Source: Daedaleopsis sinensis
Lineage: Eukaryota > Basidiomycota > Agaricomycetes > Polyporales > Polyporaceae
Assembly (NCBI GenBank): GCA_033807695.1
Contig: CM066311.1
Span: 1,054,001-1,118,000 of the forward strand
DNA length: 64,000 bases
Direction of reading: 5' to 3'
In this document: piece after piece, positions 10,683 to 22,140 of the stretch
How positions within the stretch are numbered: the first letter of the stretch is position 1
Layout: each line of letters opens with the position of its first letter
Position numbers and translations under genes: made by a program
The notes under the pieces: model-generated
What the model was told of the DNA's origin: nothing
Databases searched by the model: none
What the model saw: the letters and a program-made list of their open reading frames with translations, nothing else

Positions 10683-11628
10683 ATGGCCGCCGACAAGTCA
10701 GGAATGAAGGCATCAGTGAACGAGCCCGCGAGCTCGATCGTCAAGTGGGTGAAGCGACTTGCCATAGTCTTCATCTTCTACCTGGCCTACAGCGTCCTCG
10801 ACCGCGTCAAAGTACGTCTCTGCCTCTAATTTTCAGGCACACCCCGTCTGACCTCGCTGCAGGACCGGTGGTACGTCTTCGACCTCGAGCACCTGCACGA
10901 GCTCGCCCAGGCCGCCGTGCAGGAACACCCGGGCGACATCGACTCCATAATCCCGTTCATCGTCGCGAACCTCACCGCCGAGTACCCAGCCAGCGTCGTC
11001 GCCATCAACCCCGACACGTCCGAGTGGATGCTCAACAATGCAGGAGGGGCAATGGGCGCGATGTACATCATTCACGCGAGCATCACCGAGTACCTCATCA
11101 TCTTCGGCACCCCGCTAGGTACGGAGGGCCACTCCGGGGTGCACACCGCGGACGACTACTTCCACATCCTCGTCGGGGAGCAGTGGGCGTTCAGCCCGCC
11201 CAGCCTGAAGAGGGAGGCATACCATCCGGGGTCTGTTCACCACCTCCCGCGCGGGCATGTCAAGCAGTACAAGATGCACGAGGGCGGCTTCGCACTCGAA
11301 TATGCCAGAGGTCAGTCGCTCTATTGCCGTCCCTTACCCACACGCGATTGCTCTCTTCGCATACATGCATGGGGATGTGGAAGTGCAGAAGGGCAACCGT
11401 GCTGACCGACTCTCCCGCTCTGCAGGCTGGATCCCGCCCATGCTGCCGTTTGGGTTCGCCGACGTCTTCTCGTCCACACTCGACTACTGGTCGTTCTGCC
11501 GCACCGTCCGCATCACCGCGCGCGAGAATATCCGCAACCTCCTCATCGGGAAGATATAGACGGGCGAAAGTATCTCGATGCTACTGTGTGCACTTATGTA
11601 GTGGTCTATCTATCTTTCATGCACGCAT
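10549..11628 (+). repeat. Tandem duplication unit 2 (ERG2 copy B with flanks)
   Basis: Second copy of the unit at 9151-10207, head-to-tail. Coding exons 2-3 differ at about 30 of 194 residues by direct comparison, while the intron sequences have largely diverged. Confidence 0.85.
10683..11559 (+). CDS. ERG2: Sterol C8-isomerase ERG2, copy B
   Basis: Three exons (10683-10811, 10863-11310, 11426-11559) give 236 aa with the same intron phases as copy A. The N-terminal helix reads RLAIVFIFYLAYSVL. The INPDTSEWMLNNAGGAMG, HASITEYLIIFG, HTADDYFHIL and HLPRGHVKQYKM blocks are all kept, so the protein should be catalytically competent. Relative to copy A the changes cluster outside these blocks (for example after DRWYVF and around NLTAEYPAS). 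It could be a redundant, dosage or condition-specific isomerase, as seen with duplicated ergosterol genes in other fungi. Which copy is ancestral is unclear. Confidence 0.93.
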
Positions 11629-12117
11629 AGTGCCTTGCGCGCCCCTCGGACATCCTCTTCAGTGACTAAGTATGGAGTTACTGCTACCGTGACCGTCTAC
11701 ACGAGCACTAACCACTGCCAAAGTTTGCTCGCAGTGCATATCGTCATTCCTGTTGTTATGTGGTGTTACCATAATCAATACAGTGCCGGGGCAACAAAAT
11801 CAATATTCGCCACGATTACGTCCACTTAGCTTGTGTTAGCTATGTCTCCGATCGACCAGGTCGACCAAGTCTCAAGGTACGCGGTATCATATATCATTAT
11901 GTACCTAGTCAAGCAAAGATCACATGACCGCAGATTAGCGGCTGTGCCACTCGAGTCGCATACGCTTTTCCACCTTGATCTCCTACCAACTAGGTGGCTG
12001 CGCGAGTAACGGTATGTATGACTTTGTCTCATTATGATATACTGTACTAGCTCTGACCGAGTACTATCATGACCAGGATCGATAGCAGTTCAGTGGATAC
12101 ACGGCACTAGCTCGATA
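11560..12117. other. Intergenic, no gene seen
   Basis: 3' flank of ERG2-B (duplicated to about 11628), then AT-richer sequence up to the F-box gene start. No open frame of note. Confidence 0.5.
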
Positions 12118-13438
12118 ATGGCCCAGGACATTCCCTTCGAAATTGTGGATTATATCCTGAGCAACTTTAAGAAAGACAAGAAGACGCTTTCGTCCTTTAC
12201 GACAGTGTCTCGTTTGTGGTCGGCGGTCGCGCGCCCATTGTTGTTTGCATCTATCACCCTCACATCGCCGGCGCACAATGATGCCAGTCCGGCGAAAGCC
12301 TCGCTCTCCCATCTTACCCTGAACGACTTCATAGACCGACACGCTCTGCCCGCAGGCTCAGTGCAAGAGCTGTTCTTCCGCTACCCCTCGAAGCCCTTGA
12401 ACATGGCTGATCTCTCCGCGACCCTCGCTAGATTGCCTCGGCTCCGCAGCATCGTTTTTGACGGCGTGAGCTTTACGGACAGTCCCAGTCATGAGGCGAC
12501 GCACCCCGCGCCGTTTCGATTTGCAAGCATAGAAGCTTCTCACATATACCGTATCAAAAGTCGTCCACACCCCCTGTCCATTCTCTTCAAGTACCTTGCC
12601 GCGGACGCGTTCACATGGGACCACAGCAGCCAGGAAGAACAGACTGCCGACGATTTCTTGGAGCAGCTAGACCGACAGCCTATAACGGACCTCGTCATGA
12701 CCACGACTGCAACAGGCATAGCCGACTTTGAATTCTTCTCGCGATACCTCGTCCCGCGCTCTCTACGGGTGCTCACCGTAAACCTTGTCGCACGGGCCGA
12801 GAGTTCACGGATGTGCCGCTTCCTAGACGAGGCGGGCCAGCATCTCGTCTGCCTTCAGGTCGAGCTCATATGGCTGCTCTCGTACCATCAATTGGAACCC
12901 AGCAGTAAGTTTCGAGCACATTCCTGGAGGTTCAGGATGCCCATAGCTATTTTCAGCGATCGGAAATGACCCAAACCCGGTCTGGACGCTCATGGGGAGC
13001 AGCATCAGCAAGCTGACTCGACTTGAAACCCTCCGCATCCGCGTCCCTGCGTGCCGATCGAAGCACTTATGGACGACGGACGATTTCCCCCGGCGCTACG
13101 CATTCTTCAAGAAAATCTTCTCGCCCACGTACGATCCCTCCCCCAGCCTGCGCGTGCTGTCCATCTGTTTCGTGGAGCAGGAGCGAATGCATCTGGACAA
13201 GAACGCGGTGGAGATGTGGGGGATCGACGCGCTGAAGTCGTGGGCAGATCCCAAGCAGTGTCGGAATCTTGACTACGTCGAGGTTCAGATCGACATCCAG
13301 TCGTGGTACGAGGAGGAGGGGTGGGAGAACGTCGATCCCACTGAGGTGAGCAAGGCGGTCAAGGGCGCGCTGCCGGACTTGGCGGACGCTGGGAGGCTCC
13401 GAATTGTTGGGTTGGGACACGCAAAGACATGTGTGTGA
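12118..13438 (+). CDS. F-box/LRR-type protein (422 aa)
   Basis: Two exons (12118-12904, 12957-13438). The N-terminus MAQDIPFEIVDYILSNF ... TVSRLWSAVARPLLFASI is the degenerate F-box-like start typical of basidiomycete LRR proteins. The remainder is a leucine-patterned solenoid-like region (LARLPRLRSIVFDGVSF, SLRVLTVNLV, LTRLETLRIRV, LRVLSICFVEQ). Probably an SCF adaptor; substrate unknown. Unrelated in detail to the F-box gene at 4.7-6.3 kb, but its F-box region resembles the gene at 54.6 kb in organisation. The start was chosen as the first ATG in front of the F-box; an in-frame upstream extension is absent. Confidence 0.75.
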
Positions 13439-13774
13439 TTGTACTTGTGCTCGTCGATCTGTTGCGTGACTATCAAAAGGAGTCGTGACCGTATCTCCTT
13501 ACGGGCGGAGTCTTCATAGCGCTGCCATTGGCCAGGGGATCTGAAACGACAAATTGAACATTGCTTGGTCGCCGAGTCGTCAATGATTGAGGCAAGAAGG
13601 TTGGATTTTTATCATCAGTTCGAGCGATTGAGTCTACATGCACAGTAAGTAGCGACGAGTGAGTACAGTCAAGAATCGTGAAAAAAGGCAAAGAATGAAT
13701 GAAAAACATATTTGGAGACGCTAGCAGGATGAGACTCAGCTGAGAGAGCAGCACTACGCTTGAACGTCCGGCTT
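13439..13774. other. Convergent intergenic spacer
   Basis: 336 bp between the stop codons of the F-box gene (plus) and the SET gene (minus). Only 3' flanking sequence is expected; no gene seen. Confidence 0.5.
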
Positions 13775-15238
13775 TTAGAGCGCTGTGACCCGCTTGTCTC
13801 CAAGCTTGCCCCACCATTCCGTTTGCCTTGGGTTCCTCGCAACCACCGCCCACCCACCGTCCGAGCCGGTAAACGTTTTCTTCAACAACGTCGCGAGGAG
13901 TGCATACTTCTTCACGCCGTTCTCGTTCTCCAGCACCGAATGCGCCCTCACGAGGGTCGCGAGCACGGCCTCCCACGTATCAGGCGGGATCACGCCCTCT
14001 TCCTCCATCGCGCTGAACATCACCTCCGCACGCCGGAAGCCGTTCATCTTGTCGAATCGCCCAATGTCCAGGTCGAGACCGGTGAGGGGCACGAGCCGGT
14101 CATGCGGCGGCTGTGCGGGCGCGCCGTCCTCTAGCCACTTCTCGAACGCCTGTTCGTTGTGGGCGGCGCGGGCGCAGTAGTAGGCCATGAAGAGCCTTCG
14201 CTGGTTACTCATCCAGAGCCCGAAGGACTCTTGTTTGCATGCCTTGCACTTGCACTCCAGATTGTACTCGCTCTTGAGTTCTTGCTGGCGCGCCCTGTGT
14301 GGCTGGTCAAGTTGAACGTAGTTGATGGTGATTTGCTCTCCTGGACGGATAGGGCAGATGGCGCGGAGAGTGAACGTAGCGGTCTCGAGGTCCCAGGTAT
14401 AGATTGAATTTGGGGAGCAGCTGTGCGAAAGTAGAGTCAGAAGCAGCACGATACCCGTGGTAGTGACAATTAGGGGGAGGTCGAAGAGTCCCACTCACCT
14501 ATGATTTGCGCGAGCAATATCTCGAGGTAGGCCTGCATATGCCGCAGGGTAACCGGGCATGGCATCAAAGATCCCCAGGCTATTCGTGAACATGATGCCT
14601 TGGAGGTGTGACATAAGCTCGGGACTCTTGGGGTTCTTCATTGCGTAGACAGCTTCCCGGTTCTCGGGAAGTAACGAGTCGACCGCTTTATCGAAAGTCT
14701 CGGCGAGCGCCTTCATCGACAGGAAAGCCGGTATAGCACGAGGGTAGAGGACCAGCGGACGCTCCACTACAATATTCTGGCCGCGAGCGATGTTCCTAGT
14801 CGCGATCATCCCAGGTCCGAAGCCCTTGATCGGTACGATCTTGTACGGCGGAGGAGATGGGGAGGAGAACGGGTTCGGCCACTCCGGCCATTTCGCGTAG
14901 ATTTGGCTCAACATCCCATCATGTGGAGCGAGCAAGGCACAGACGAGCTGGGGAGGTATATCGGGACCAGAGGGGATTGAGGTGAGCAAGAAGACACGCG
15001 TTGAAATGCCACAGTGCTCGGGAACACGCTCTGAGGTTGAGGTGCATGACGGAATACTGATGAGCGGTTGAGACGCGATGGTCCTCGCAGACAGATGCCC
15101 TGCGTTGCTAGACACGTCGAGTACAGGCTCGGATGGCGGTTCCGAATCTGTGACACCAACCTGGGACGGCAACGTCTTCCTTTCGATGAGATACTCTAGT
15201 CCGAGGCCAGGAGGTACAAGGGGATCGTTGCGTATCAT
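13775..15238 (-). CDS. SET-domain protein (461 aa)
   Basis: Two exons (15238-14499, 14420-13775). Protein-lysine methyltransferase fold. The SET N-terminal part reads KGFGPGMIATRNIARGQNI. After a helical insert the catalytic core is created across the intron: NHSCSPN (cofactor-binding), then LRAICPIRPGEQITINY with the catalytic-type Tyr. The post-SET cysteine cluster is ECKCKAC. Residues 1-140 are unrelated low-complexity sequence; no MYND zinc finger is visible, so it is not a canonical SMYD. The C-terminal 170 residues are helical (TPR-like in SMYD relatives). Similar SET proteins are abundant in agaricomycetes and their substrates, histone or other, are unknown. Confidence 0.85.
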
Positions 15239-16281
15239 GTTCTAGGCGGGTGAAGCGGGAACACCTGAGGACAAGCGGACATGTTCCCCGAGGGGCTATA
15301 TAGTTGATTAGTTAGAGTTCAATTCGCGGGCTGCGGAAGTCGACTTACAGGTAATCACCAAATCGAGAGAGAAGCTCACTCGAGTCATTGGGACTCTTGA
15401 GGCTTTGTTGCACTTGTACCGACTCTGTAAGATCCAAGTGTAAACGTTTTCTGAGATGACTGGCTGTGTGAAGCACGTACAAGTTGTCGAATGTAGTGCA
15501 CACTCCTCGATATCGGCAGAGTGAAGGTATACAGCTACATCGAGTAGTACACGTATCCTCTAATTACATTTGAGCAACAAGCTGAGGAGAGTGGCGATGA
15601 CGATGCTATGATTGATGGAATGAGGTGGTGGAACTTTTAGGACAACACGTCTGAAGCCGTGAAAGACTGAACAGAGGCGAGGAGGGATCCATTATCCGAC
15701 CTGCCTCAGAGTATCAAGCGAGGTGCAGAGGAGGACTAAGCCCGAACGAACACTGTTCCAAGGTGAAACCGTGTTCTTGTATGCCGCGAGAGTGTCCAAG
15801 AGACGAAGGATGCGTGTATGGGCTTGAGTGCGCGTGTCGACGAGGGATATGATGTAGAAAGCGTCGCGATCCAATCTCGGAGAATCGCGATTCAGTACCG
15901 TTGTTCCAAGTGATTCAATGGTAGATCGATAGAGTGCCAAGAGGGTGGGACGCGTTTAGAGATGGGACCTCGGATAAAGACCTGAGAGTCGTACTGACAG
16001 TGAGTAGGAACTCGGGAGAGGCACGAATGTCGAGAGAAACGTTGCAAACGAGGTGACGTCTTACGAAGAAGCGCTGGCGGGCCGACTCTGCCGTACAGGT
16101 GAAAGTTCTGCTCTAGATCTGAATTTCTGCCGCTGGGTCTGTGCATAGTACCGCATATACACAGGACACGCCGTGCATGTGAGGTGTTCAAGTCGCGTAC
16201 CCTTGACGACCAATTCCCTCTCTTGAAGATACAAGGTCCGTACACACATTCTAGTAGCATCTATCAACCCCACGTTCAAAG
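15239..16281. other. Intergenic or unresolved small gene
   Basis: The minus strand has open frames of 82 codons (15940-15692; SLVDTRTQAHTRILRLLDTL, amphipathic in look) and 72 codons (16279-16061). I could not join them into one model with consistent splice phases, and neither has a recognisable motif. A short unrecognised gene is possible but unsupported; the promoter of the SET gene also lies here. Confidence 0.3.
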
Positions 16282-17475
16282 TCAGAAGTAAGTCGGCAGT
16301 ATGAATTTGAGCTTCTCCCTATCTTCCTCCTTCTGCTGTTCGGAGCGCGGCATAATCGAGAACTTCATCGAGCCAACTTCTTCCGTGAGGATGTTGCCTT
16401 CTAGCGCGGCTTCGTGCAGCTCCTGAAGGATAGTGGCGGCGACAAGCCTCGACAACTTCGCGTTCGCGTTCAGTGTCTTGAACACCTCCGCGGTCGTCAC
16501 GACCGACTCGTTCTCGCGCCACGAGTCATAGTCGGTCACTGTCGCAATCAACGCATATCTGCGTATTCGCATTAGCCCTGATCTAGGGCGCAACAGCAAC
16601 GGCGGCCGAACTCACCCAAGCTCGGCCTCCCGAGCAAGCTTGGCCTCTGGCAAGACGCTCATGTTGATGATATCGCCGCCCCAGAGCCTGTACATTTTGC
16701 TCTCCGCACGGGTCGAGAACTGCGGACCCTCCATACACACGATCGTTTTCCCGGAGTGCAACGTAGGCTTCACGTCGCGCGCGGAGTAGTCGTCGGGGGC
16801 GTCCTCGATGATCTTCTGGACGCGGGTCTCTAGCCACTGCACGAGCTTGACCGCGAACGGGTCTCCGAACGCCGCGTGTGCAACGATGCTCGTGCCCTCG
16901 AAGAAGCTCGCTGGGCGCACGCCCTTGGTGCGGTCGATGATCTGGCTGGGGAGGACGAAGTCGCCGGGCGCGAGCTCTTCGCGCAGGGAGCCGACGGCGG
17001 AGAACGCGAGGATCGCCCGGACACCGAGGGACTTTAGTGCGGCGATATTAGCACGAGAAGGTACGGCGGAGGGAGCAATGGTATGTCCGACGCCGTGGCG
17101 GGCGAGGAACGCGACCTTGGTGCCTGTCGGAAGGGCGCAGATAGCGATAGGTGAGCTAGGGAAGCCCCATGGCTGAAGGAGTCATGTAGATATGAGCATG
17201 CGTGGAGGAAAGAGAGGATAATGTACGCACAGTCTCGGGATTGACATGTTTGCTATAAATTGAGATAGTTAGGTATCAATTGGGCTCAGTCGAACTGACC
17301 GACTCACAGCAGTGTCAGGTTGTCCAAGTGGTACAGGCCACTACCTCCAATGACACCCACAAGAACTACTTGGTGATAAAAAGGTAAGTTTGCCGAAGCC
17401 TGAGATAGGAGACGTCGTGTTGACTCTATCTAGATGAGGAACTAACTCACTATCCTCGTCAGCGGTTGTGCTCAT
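16282..17475 (-). CDS. MEU1: S-methyl-5'-thioadenosine phosphorylase
   Basis: Five exons (17475-17451, 17368-17308, 17252-17231, 17172-16616, 16558-16282; two are only 22 and 25 nt) give 313 aa. It cleaves methylthioadenosine from polyamine synthesis with phosphate to adenine and methylthioribose-1-phosphate, the first step of methionine salvage. Family marks: [12 protein letters not shown] at the N-terminus, [18 protein letters not shown], the nucleoside phosphorylase [11 protein letters not shown] segment, [18 protein letters not shown] substrate site (here [14 protein letters not shown]), [14 protein letters not shown] and the ATVTDYDSW lid region. Length is normal for MTAP. The start exon encodes only MSTTADED plus one base, chosen because the junction restores the conserved [10 protein letters not shown]. 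Confidence 0.92.
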
Positions 17476-19310
17476 ATTGGACTAGGTCAGTAACCTGAGA
17501 TATTTGTGGGTCTGTAACTTTGATGTCAGGGCGCGACTGCAGTTAGGAACAGGATTGCAAAGGTGTTCGAAGTAGACCCAGTTTGCTTATAACGAGCTCG
17601 ACATCGATGACAAACTGTTACTCACAAGTCAAAAGTGTAGGCGCCCGAACTTTTTGCACGTTCGTGAACCTCGCATTCTTCCGTACTAGTAGTAGCTGAT
17701 ATCGATCATAGTCGATGTACTGACGATAAGCAGAGAGATACAAGCTGAGAGAATGCTGAGCACCTTTTAGAAAGCTTTCTTGAACTTCGGTTTGTAACTG
17801 CCGGAGAGCATGATTAGTACTGCTGCAATGGCAGCTGGAGTCAGATTTCGAACAGGGCGTCAAGCGCTCAAGCGGCTGGCGGGACCGTGACACGGCCCTT
17901 TCGGTTAGCAACCACCACCTCAGACCACCTCGCCTCCGCCCTCGCCCGGTGACCAAGCGTTCACCAGCGTTACATCGCTTGTGGGAGCTGTTGGACTTGG
18001 AGGCTACCCAGTTCAATGGGTAAGTCACTTAAACAGTATCAACTAAGATCGTAGCCTTTATGTTGATTCGTTACGCAGAGTTCGTAAGTATGATGGCGTA
18101 TCTGCGAGGTTGCCTGAACCGTATGAGTCCTCCTCTCAGTCCAGCATATTAGAGCTATCTAACACTCGACAAACTAGCTGAATTCTCTGCAACTGACATG
18201 GCACCGCATTAGTGAGAATCACCAGAAAACCATAATCATCCTCTTCCCTCGGTGATTGCATGATGCAAGATGCGCCATACTCGCGATATATGATGACGAC
18301 CCAGATTGGCGAAAGTCTGACAGTGACTCTCAACGAATCGCTGTGCACATGGTAGGCCTGATGCCCACTACATATATAGTGACTCAATATGACCTGCTCA
18401 AGCCCATAGCCTGAGGACTGCCAGTGGTATCCACGCGGCAGACATCGAGGTGACCGATTGCCAGACACTTGCCAGTCTGCCCAAGGAGAGGGGCCGAAGA
18501 AAGACTACTCTATCGGATCACAATACTACTCCTTTCAGCGTCCTTGGACTCGGCAGTAAGGCTCTTTTGGCAGCGCCGCCCACGGGCACCTCCGGTTCAC
18601 GATGCGCGTAAGTAAGTAGGCCTTTACTTCGGCGTTCAGATGTCAATGAACAGTTCTGTAAGAACAGGATGCATCCAGGAGAAGCTGCAAAACAAGGAGA
18701 CTCAGGTTGCTCGGTAAACGCACGGCCGTGTGTACGACTTGCACCGCGTGTGGTCGGCCCCTCTCCCGCAGGCTATCCGACATCCTACATCAACCCGGTC
18801 CTGCCTCACATGAATAACTGCCGCACACATCCCTACGACGATTCAGAGCGGTGTCTATAGTAGATAACTGGATACTGCGCAATGCGCATCGTCAACTGTC
18901 TACAGATCAGCTAGTAAGTGATGTTCCGTTCCCAGTATGATTTGCATGCCTCACCGCTCGCTTCTTATACCCGCGCATCGCCCTCTCCGCCGTCAACTGT
19001 CATACTGATGAACTGAGTTAAGGGAAATCATGAGAGTCCTTCTCTCTACCTCATGTGAAGAAGCCTGAACCTTCGCATGCTGTCAGGAGGTGATGCTTTT
19101 GGATACATTGGTTTAGCGCTTGTCGTCGTCGCGCGCAATATAGGGAGGCTCGAGGCACCCAGCAACGATAGGCTGCCGGCCCAGGTCCAGTAGATTCGCG
19201 GTATACCCACCTCCGCAGACCTTCGCTCCCTCGTAGCTGAGGTATGTTGCACAATGTGTTCTTTGTGCCGAGATCGATGCTGACACTAGCGGTTCAGAAT
19301 CTCTGGCAAC
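17476..19310. other. Long intergenic region, no supported gene
   Basis: About 1.8 kb. Open frames at 17618-18028 and 18136-18468 (both minus) and a plus-strand stretch ending in ELLDLEATQFNG at about 18019 lack a consistent start, splice partners or motifs. From about 19215 the sequence is the 5' flank of NUP-A and is duplicated in inverted orientation at 46514-46610. Confidence 0.4.
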
Positions 19311-20706
19311 ATGACGTTCACTCTCCATCTGCTTCTATTGTGCTCTCTCTTGCAAGCATATGTGACACCCACCTATGCTTATGCTACTGGGAGAGGAGAG
19401 TGTTCGAAGATCGCGCCGAAGGTCGTCATCATCAGCATGGTGAGTCTACACATTATCGCATGCTGTCTTGGACTTCTTCACGAGCGTGCCACTAGTTTGT
19501 GAACGAAGGGGACATTTGGCACGGGATCCCTGAGTTCCACGTCCTGGAACAAAACATCACCGTTCCGGGCTTCTCGCCACTCTTTCCCCAAGTCCATTGT
19601 ACACGGGACGGATCCATCTGCCAGCTAGTAACCGGAGAGGCCGAGATCAATGCCGCCTCGACAATGACTGCCCTCGTCCACTCCCCCCTGTTCAACCTCA
19701 CGCACACCTACTTCCTCATCGCCGGTATTGCGGGAGTCAGCCCCAAGCTGGGCACGCTCGGGACCGTCACCTTTGCGCGGTTCGCGGTGCAAGTGGGGCT
19801 ACAATTCGAGTTCGACGCGCGCGAGAAGCCCGCCGAATTCCCGACAGGCTTTGTTCCTCAAGGATCGTCCAGCCCCGGTCATTTCCCGCAAACACTGTAC
19901 GGAACGGAGGTGTTCGAGGTCAACGAGGACCTCCGGCAGCTCGCCATTCGCATGGCCAAGACCGCGACGCTGTTCGACGACAAGCCGTCGCAGCTGTACC
20001 GCGCCAACTACGCGACTGACCCTGCCTTCGGGCCCGGGGCCGCCCCGCCGTCCGTCGTCGCATGCGACACGGCGACGTCGGACACGTTCTGGACGGGGCG
20101 CCTGCTCGCGGCCGCGTTCGAGAACACGACGGCGCTGTTCACGAACGGGAGCGCGACGTACTGCACGTCGCAGCAGGAGGACAACGGCACGCTCGAGGTG
20201 CTCATGCGCGGCGCGCTCTCCAAGCTCGTCGACTTCTCGCGGGTCATCGTCATGCGCACTGCGTCCGACTTTGACCGGCCGTTCGACGGGCAGACGGCGG
20301 CGGAGAACCTGTTCCTCACGTCTCCCGGCTTCGACATCTCGATCAAGAATATCGTCGCCGCGGGCGTCCCCGTCGTCACGGGCATCGTGAGGGAGTGGGA
20401 GAAGACGTTCGAGAGGGGGATGAAGCCAAGGAATTACATTGGCGACATCTTTGGGTCACTGGGGGGAACACCTGACTTTGGGCCGGGAAGCATCTTCGGT
20501 GATAAGGTAGCTCCTATTACCAAGCGATCTCTCCGTCGTCGTATGGTGCGAGGAATTTGAGCGTAGTTACACTGGTAAAGCTCCTGACCAGACGTTGTCA
20601 CGTCCTCGTTGGACGGCACTTGTGCGGCACTGCCTTCAAATTTACCCATCCCCGATGCTCATTCATACATTTTGACCGCACTATGGCAATGGCATTGATT
20701 GCACAC
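19215..20706 (+). repeat. Inverted duplication arm 1 (NUP-A with flanks)
   Basis: About 1.5 kb matched on the opposite strand at 45142-46610. Identity covers about 95 bp of 5' flank, both exons, the intron with a small internal deletion, and about 145 bp of 3' flank (for example the shared gttgtcacgtcctcgttg and ttttgaccgcactat words). Confidence 0.88.
19311..20560 (+). CDS. Purine nucleoside permease (NUP) family protein, copy A
   Basis: Two exons (19311-19439, 19496-20560) give 397 aa. Residues 1-24 look like a signal peptide (MTFTLHLLLLCSLLQAY..). The NUP-family core starts at KIAPKVVIISMF and includes GDIWHGIPEF, FPQVHC..GSICQLVTGEAEINAA, SPLFNLTHTYFLIAGIAGVSPKLGTLG, GFDISIKNIVAAGVPVV and a C-terminal REWEKTFERG. 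Family knowledge: the Candida albicans founder was named for nucleoside uptake, but the fold is related to nucleoside phosphorylases. In agreement, I see no transmembrane helices after the leader, so a secreted or wall-associated nucleoside-binding or -cleaving enzyme is as plausible as a transporter. Several NxS/T sequons fit secretion. Confidence 0.85.
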
Positions 20707-21026
20707 TTTGGGTTGATGTTCGCATGTAGACAGAGCATACGCCATTGGTTTGACTACACCGGTAGGTGGGTATATCTGACTGACACAGTGTCCTCATGCT
20801 GAATTCAAAATCCTTTCACTAAGGAAGTGCGATGATCACACAAGCGAGGTGTAAGCGTCTTACATGGCTGTATGATGGTATTACATACCAGTGTGACAAC
20901 GAGCGGAACAAATGTCCTGGTCCATACTATTATATGCTACAGGGAGCCTGAGCCGACCTGGTCACCTTACCACCACCACCACGACTACAGCAGCGCTTGC
21001 ACCTACTCCGGGGGCAGGCGGTGCAC
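20561..21026. other. Convergent intergenic spacer
   Basis: 3' flank of NUP-A (duplicated to about 20706) and of the DUF1769 gene. No gene seen. Confidence 0.5.
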
Positions 21027-22140
21027 TCAGTCGACCTCGGTCACGCTGTCGCTGCTCCTCGTCCTTAGGCTGGAGCCCTTCTCGCGCACCGAAACCGCGT
21101 CGTCCGCGGGCTCGATGACCACACACCAGATAACGCGCCCGAACGGCCGCTCGGCGGTGCGCTCGCCCTTCCTGAGCCGCTCGCAGCACACGAAGCGCAC
21201 CGGCTGGCCGTCCCAGTACTTCGTCATCTCGATCGAGATCCCGCCGGGGAGGCGCAGCATGATCCCGTCGGGGCTGAACGTCAGGAAGTCGTAGCAGAAG
21301 TCCGTGGTGAGCAGATCCTGCGCGCGCGATGCCTCGTGTCAGTCGCATGTGCCCAAGGACAAGGACGGGGACGGGGAGCAGCTTGGATTGCGCGCACCTC
21401 TGGCCCGAAGACGACTTCCTGTCTGCGGAGCGCGTTCGTGTAGAACCCGCGGCGCTTGGACGGGCTGTCCTTGGTCTTCCCGTTCTTGCCGCTGCCGTTC
21501 GTCAGCGCCAAGGATGTCCGTATCTCGGTCGTGTCGTCTCCTATGGGGTCACTGCGTGGAAACGCGGGCACGGGAGCGGCCTTGTCGACCCGCTTGTGCT
21601 CGAAGTACGGCATGGTCGATATGAGAGGGGAGAGGGCCCACGGCTTCGACTTGGAGGCGAGGTCGTGCTCGAGAGTCGGGTCGATAAAGCTATGGGGCGA
21701 GAGAGCCACTTGTCAGCAGCGCGCACTGGCAAGCATATGTGTGGGAGGGCGCGCACTTCATGAACTTGACCGCGACACCGAACACCCAGGGCAGCTTCAG
21801 GGGGCGGTCGAAGATGTTTCCGAACAGCAGGTCGTCGGCGGTGTACTCGCGGAGGAACCGGCCTGGATGAACCCATTCGAACCAGGCATCGGAGACCGTT
21901 CCCACTGCATCTCTCGGGGGCGGACGTACCTTGCATCTGGATGCTCCAAGTGACGCCGCTCCGCTTGCGGAAGTACTCGCTGTCTTTGACCTTCCCATCC
22001 TCGTTTGCGAAACCCTTGATGTACACCGCGAGCTGCCCTTCGAACACGTCCGACGAGATCTTCAACGGCTCATCCGAATTCGCCTGTATGGGCACGAGAT
22101 CGTCAAGAGTTGGCCCAGCCAGAATCCGGATGCGTGGCAT
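21027..22140 (-). CDS. DUF1769 family protein (299 aa)
   Basis: Four exons (22140-21930, 21862-21757, 21689-21398, 21317-21027). The sequence follows the fungal DUF1769 pattern: PRIRILAGPTLDDLVPIQANSD, LKISSDVFEGQLAVYIKGF, RSGVTWSIQMQG, GRFLREYTADDLLFGN.FDRP, then a membrane-proximal-like FIDPTLEHDL and a C-terminal beta-rich part (ISIEMTKYWDGQPVRFVC). A fission-yeast member (Duc1) is, from memory, linked to plasma-membrane phosphoinositides; transferring that role here is speculative. The ATG at 22140 begins directly at the conserved MPRIRI, so it was preferred over any upstream start. Confidence 0.8.

Noticed and set aside
1..11628. Terpenoid/sterol biosynthetic cluster formed by the CYP gene and the ERG2 pair
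   Set aside because: No terpene synthase, transferase, transporter or pathway regulator nearby; the genes between are an F-box protein, a small secreted protein and SPC2.
15692..16279. Two minus-strand frames downstream of the MTA phosphorylase gene
   Set aside because: No consistent splice phase joins them and no family resemblance; kept only as a note in the intergenic entry.
19597..20390. 140- and 220-codon alternate plus-strand frames inside NUP-A
   Set aside because: Composition (Arg/Ser runs) is that of a shifted GC-rich frame, and the same shadows appear in NUP-B.
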